A stretch of 14,796 nt of DNA from Gallionellaceae bacterium UBA5126 (GTDB lineage Bacteria; Pseudomonadota; Gammaproteobacteria; Burkholderiales; Gallionellaceae): the NCBI GenBank assembly GCA_002414205.1, contig DHYQ01000084.1, positions 19,778-34,573 of the forward strand, read 5' to 3'. Numbering within the stretch: the stretch's first letter is position 1; each line of letters starts with the position of its first letter. The translations under genes were made by a program, and so were the position numbers. Under the pieces are notes generated by a model that did not search any database, was not told where the DNA came from, and saw only the letters and a list, made by a program, of their open reading frames with translations. Below, one piece after another: positions 13,654 to 14,796 of this stretch.

Positions 13654-14796
13654 ATGAGTGATCTGCAAATTGCCTTGATTATCATCGGGTTGCTGGTATT
13701 GGCCGCAATTTATGGTTATGGTCAATGGCAGCAGCGCGAATACAACCGCCGCCGGGATTCTGCCTCAGTTGTGCGCAATCATCTGGAGCCACGTGAGCGT
13801 GGCGGTTTATTCCGCCCCTTGTCAGAAAAAATTGCCCAAAGCCGTTTGGCGGATCAATTTGAAAATTTGCTGGATCACCCGCTGGTGCGTCATAACCCGG
13901 AGCCGCCGGAGCTGGAACCGCAGCCGGTCAGCGCAGAGCCGGAACTGCCGGAAGCACCGCTGGTGGTGGATACCTGTGTGTTGTTCAATGAGCCCAGTGA
14001 TTTAGTCATGGTGTTGCGCCCGGAAGCCGCCGTGACCGCAGCGGCGCTGAATCAGTTATGGCCACATCGTTTTGATTACAGTAAACCGTTGCAGGTGTGC
14101 GGGCGGACGCGTGACCTGCCGCACTGGGAGCGGGTGATTCCCGATAGCCCGGTGTACTACACCGAGTTGCGCGTGGCGTTGCAATTGGTTGATCGCAGTG
14201 GCTTGATCAGCGAATCGCGCGCCTTGGGTTTTGTCACTTTGGTGCAAAGCATTGCCAACACCATTCCGGCCACGTGTGACTTGCCGGAACTGGCCTTGGC
14301 CTACCAAAAGGCGCGGGAACTGGATCAGTTCTGTGTCGAAGTGGACAAGATGGTGGGCATTAACTTGATGCCGGTGGAGGACAAGCCACTGACTGGGCCG
14401 CAAATTGCGCAAGTCGCAGCCGAACTGGGGCTGTCGCTGGAATCCGATGGTGCTTATCATCTGTTGAATCTTCAGGGGCAAAGTTTGTTTTCACTGATTA
14501 ATCAGCAGGATGAACTCTTCCAGTTGCACACCTTGCCCAATTTGCAAACAGCCGGGATCACCTTGTTGCTGGATGTGCCGCGTGCGGCTGACCCACTGGG
14601 GCAGTTTGACCAGATGGTGCAAGTCGCGCTGAAACTTGCCGACGCGCTGGATCTGGATCTGGTCGATGATGAGCGGCAGATGTTAAGCGAAGCTGGGGTG
14701 TTGGCCTTGCGTGACGCTATCGCCAGTATGAAAGCGCACATGCTGGCGCGTGGCATGGTGCCCGGTAGCGTGCATACCCGCCGCCTGTTCTCCTGA
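13654..14796 (+). CDS. zipA: ZipA-type cell division protein with C-terminal FtsZ-binding domain
   Basis: 380 residues, complete: the TGA occupies 14794-14796, the last bases of the window. AAGGAG lies 9 bases before the ATG. One N-terminal membrane helix (about 5-21, IALIIIGLLVLAAIYGYG) is followed by basic residues (REYNRRRD), anchoring a cytoplasmic protein. A Pro/Glu-rich linker (about 86-104) precedes the C-terminal domain (about 165-375), with YYTELRVALQLVDRSGLIS, FCVEVDKMVGINLMP, LFSLINQQDELFQL and VPRAADPLGQFDQMV matching the ZipA FtsZ-binding fold. ZipA tethers FtsZ polymers to the inner membrane at the septum. Compared with enterobacterial ZipA the sequence is divergent, as in beta-type relatives. 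It lies 30 bases after the Crp/Fnr gene, probably in the lysS unit; smc, a frequent upstream neighbour elsewhere, is absent. Confidence 0.85.
   Translation: MSDLQIALIIIGLLVLAAIYGYGQWQQREYNRRRDSASVVRNHLEPRERGGLFRPLSEKIAQSRLADQFENLLDHPLVRHNPEPPELEPQPVSAEPELPEAPLVVDTCVLFNEPSDLVMVLRPEAAVTAAALNQLWPHRFDYSKPLQVCGRTRDLPHWERVIPDSPVYYTELRVALQLVDRSGLISESRALGFVTLVQSIANTIPATCDLPELALAYQKARELDQFCVEVDKMVGINLMPVEDKPLTGPQIAQVAAELGLSLESDGAYHLLNLQGQSLFSLINQQDELFQLHTLPNLQTAGITLLLDVPRAADPLGQFDQMVQVALKLADALDLDLVDDERQMLSEAGVLALRDAIASMKAHMLARGMVPGSVHTRRLFS

Overview
The window reads as chromosomal DNA of a Gram-negative proteobacterium, most likely a betaproteobacterium. Pointers are a short CobD/CbiB-family membrane protein of a type I associate with betaproteobacteria, a ZipA-type division protein with a C-terminal FtsZ-binding domain, a bacterial class II LysRS, secreted and outer-membrane proteins, and good Shine-Dalgarno sites. 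I could not assign a genus. No tRNA, rRNA, CRISPR array, insertion sequence or phage gene is visible.

Region 1 (1-1043, +): the C-terminal 330 residues of a GspE/PilB-type assembly ATPase, cut by the left edge, ending at a strong hairpin terminator that also serves the convergent neighbour. Region 2 (1044-5988, -): a three-gene unit transcribed leftward, encoding a secreted beta-propeller/caspase-fold protease with intact His-Cys dyad, a secreted TPR-like/OmpA-C protein, and a membrane-anchored FGE-sulfatase-fold protein without the catalytic cysteines. All three are predicted to sit in or face the periplasm. This is the most unusual part of the window and the best candidate for an undescribed system.

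Region 3 (6062-7000, +): a CobD/CbiB-family membrane protein, divergent from the caspase operon. Region 4 (7010-10579, -): a probable zinc/manganese acquisition cluster in the order small His/Cys-rich exported protein, outer-membrane porin, periplasmic metal-binding protein, ABC-3 permease. No ATP-binding subunit is present. The first gene seems to have a promoter placed so that its message would be almost leaderless.

Region 5 (10650-11252, -): a class I SAM-dependent methyltransferase, divergent from region 6. Region 6 (11464-14796, +): lysS, a cysteine-containing Crp/Fnr-type regulator starting directly at the lysS stop (TAAATG), and a zipA-like gene whose stop codon is the last three bases of the window. 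A terminator-like hairpin lies in the lysS leader.

No gene-free stretch reaches 300 bases. The longest are 5841-6061 and 11253-11463, both divergent promoter regions, described below.
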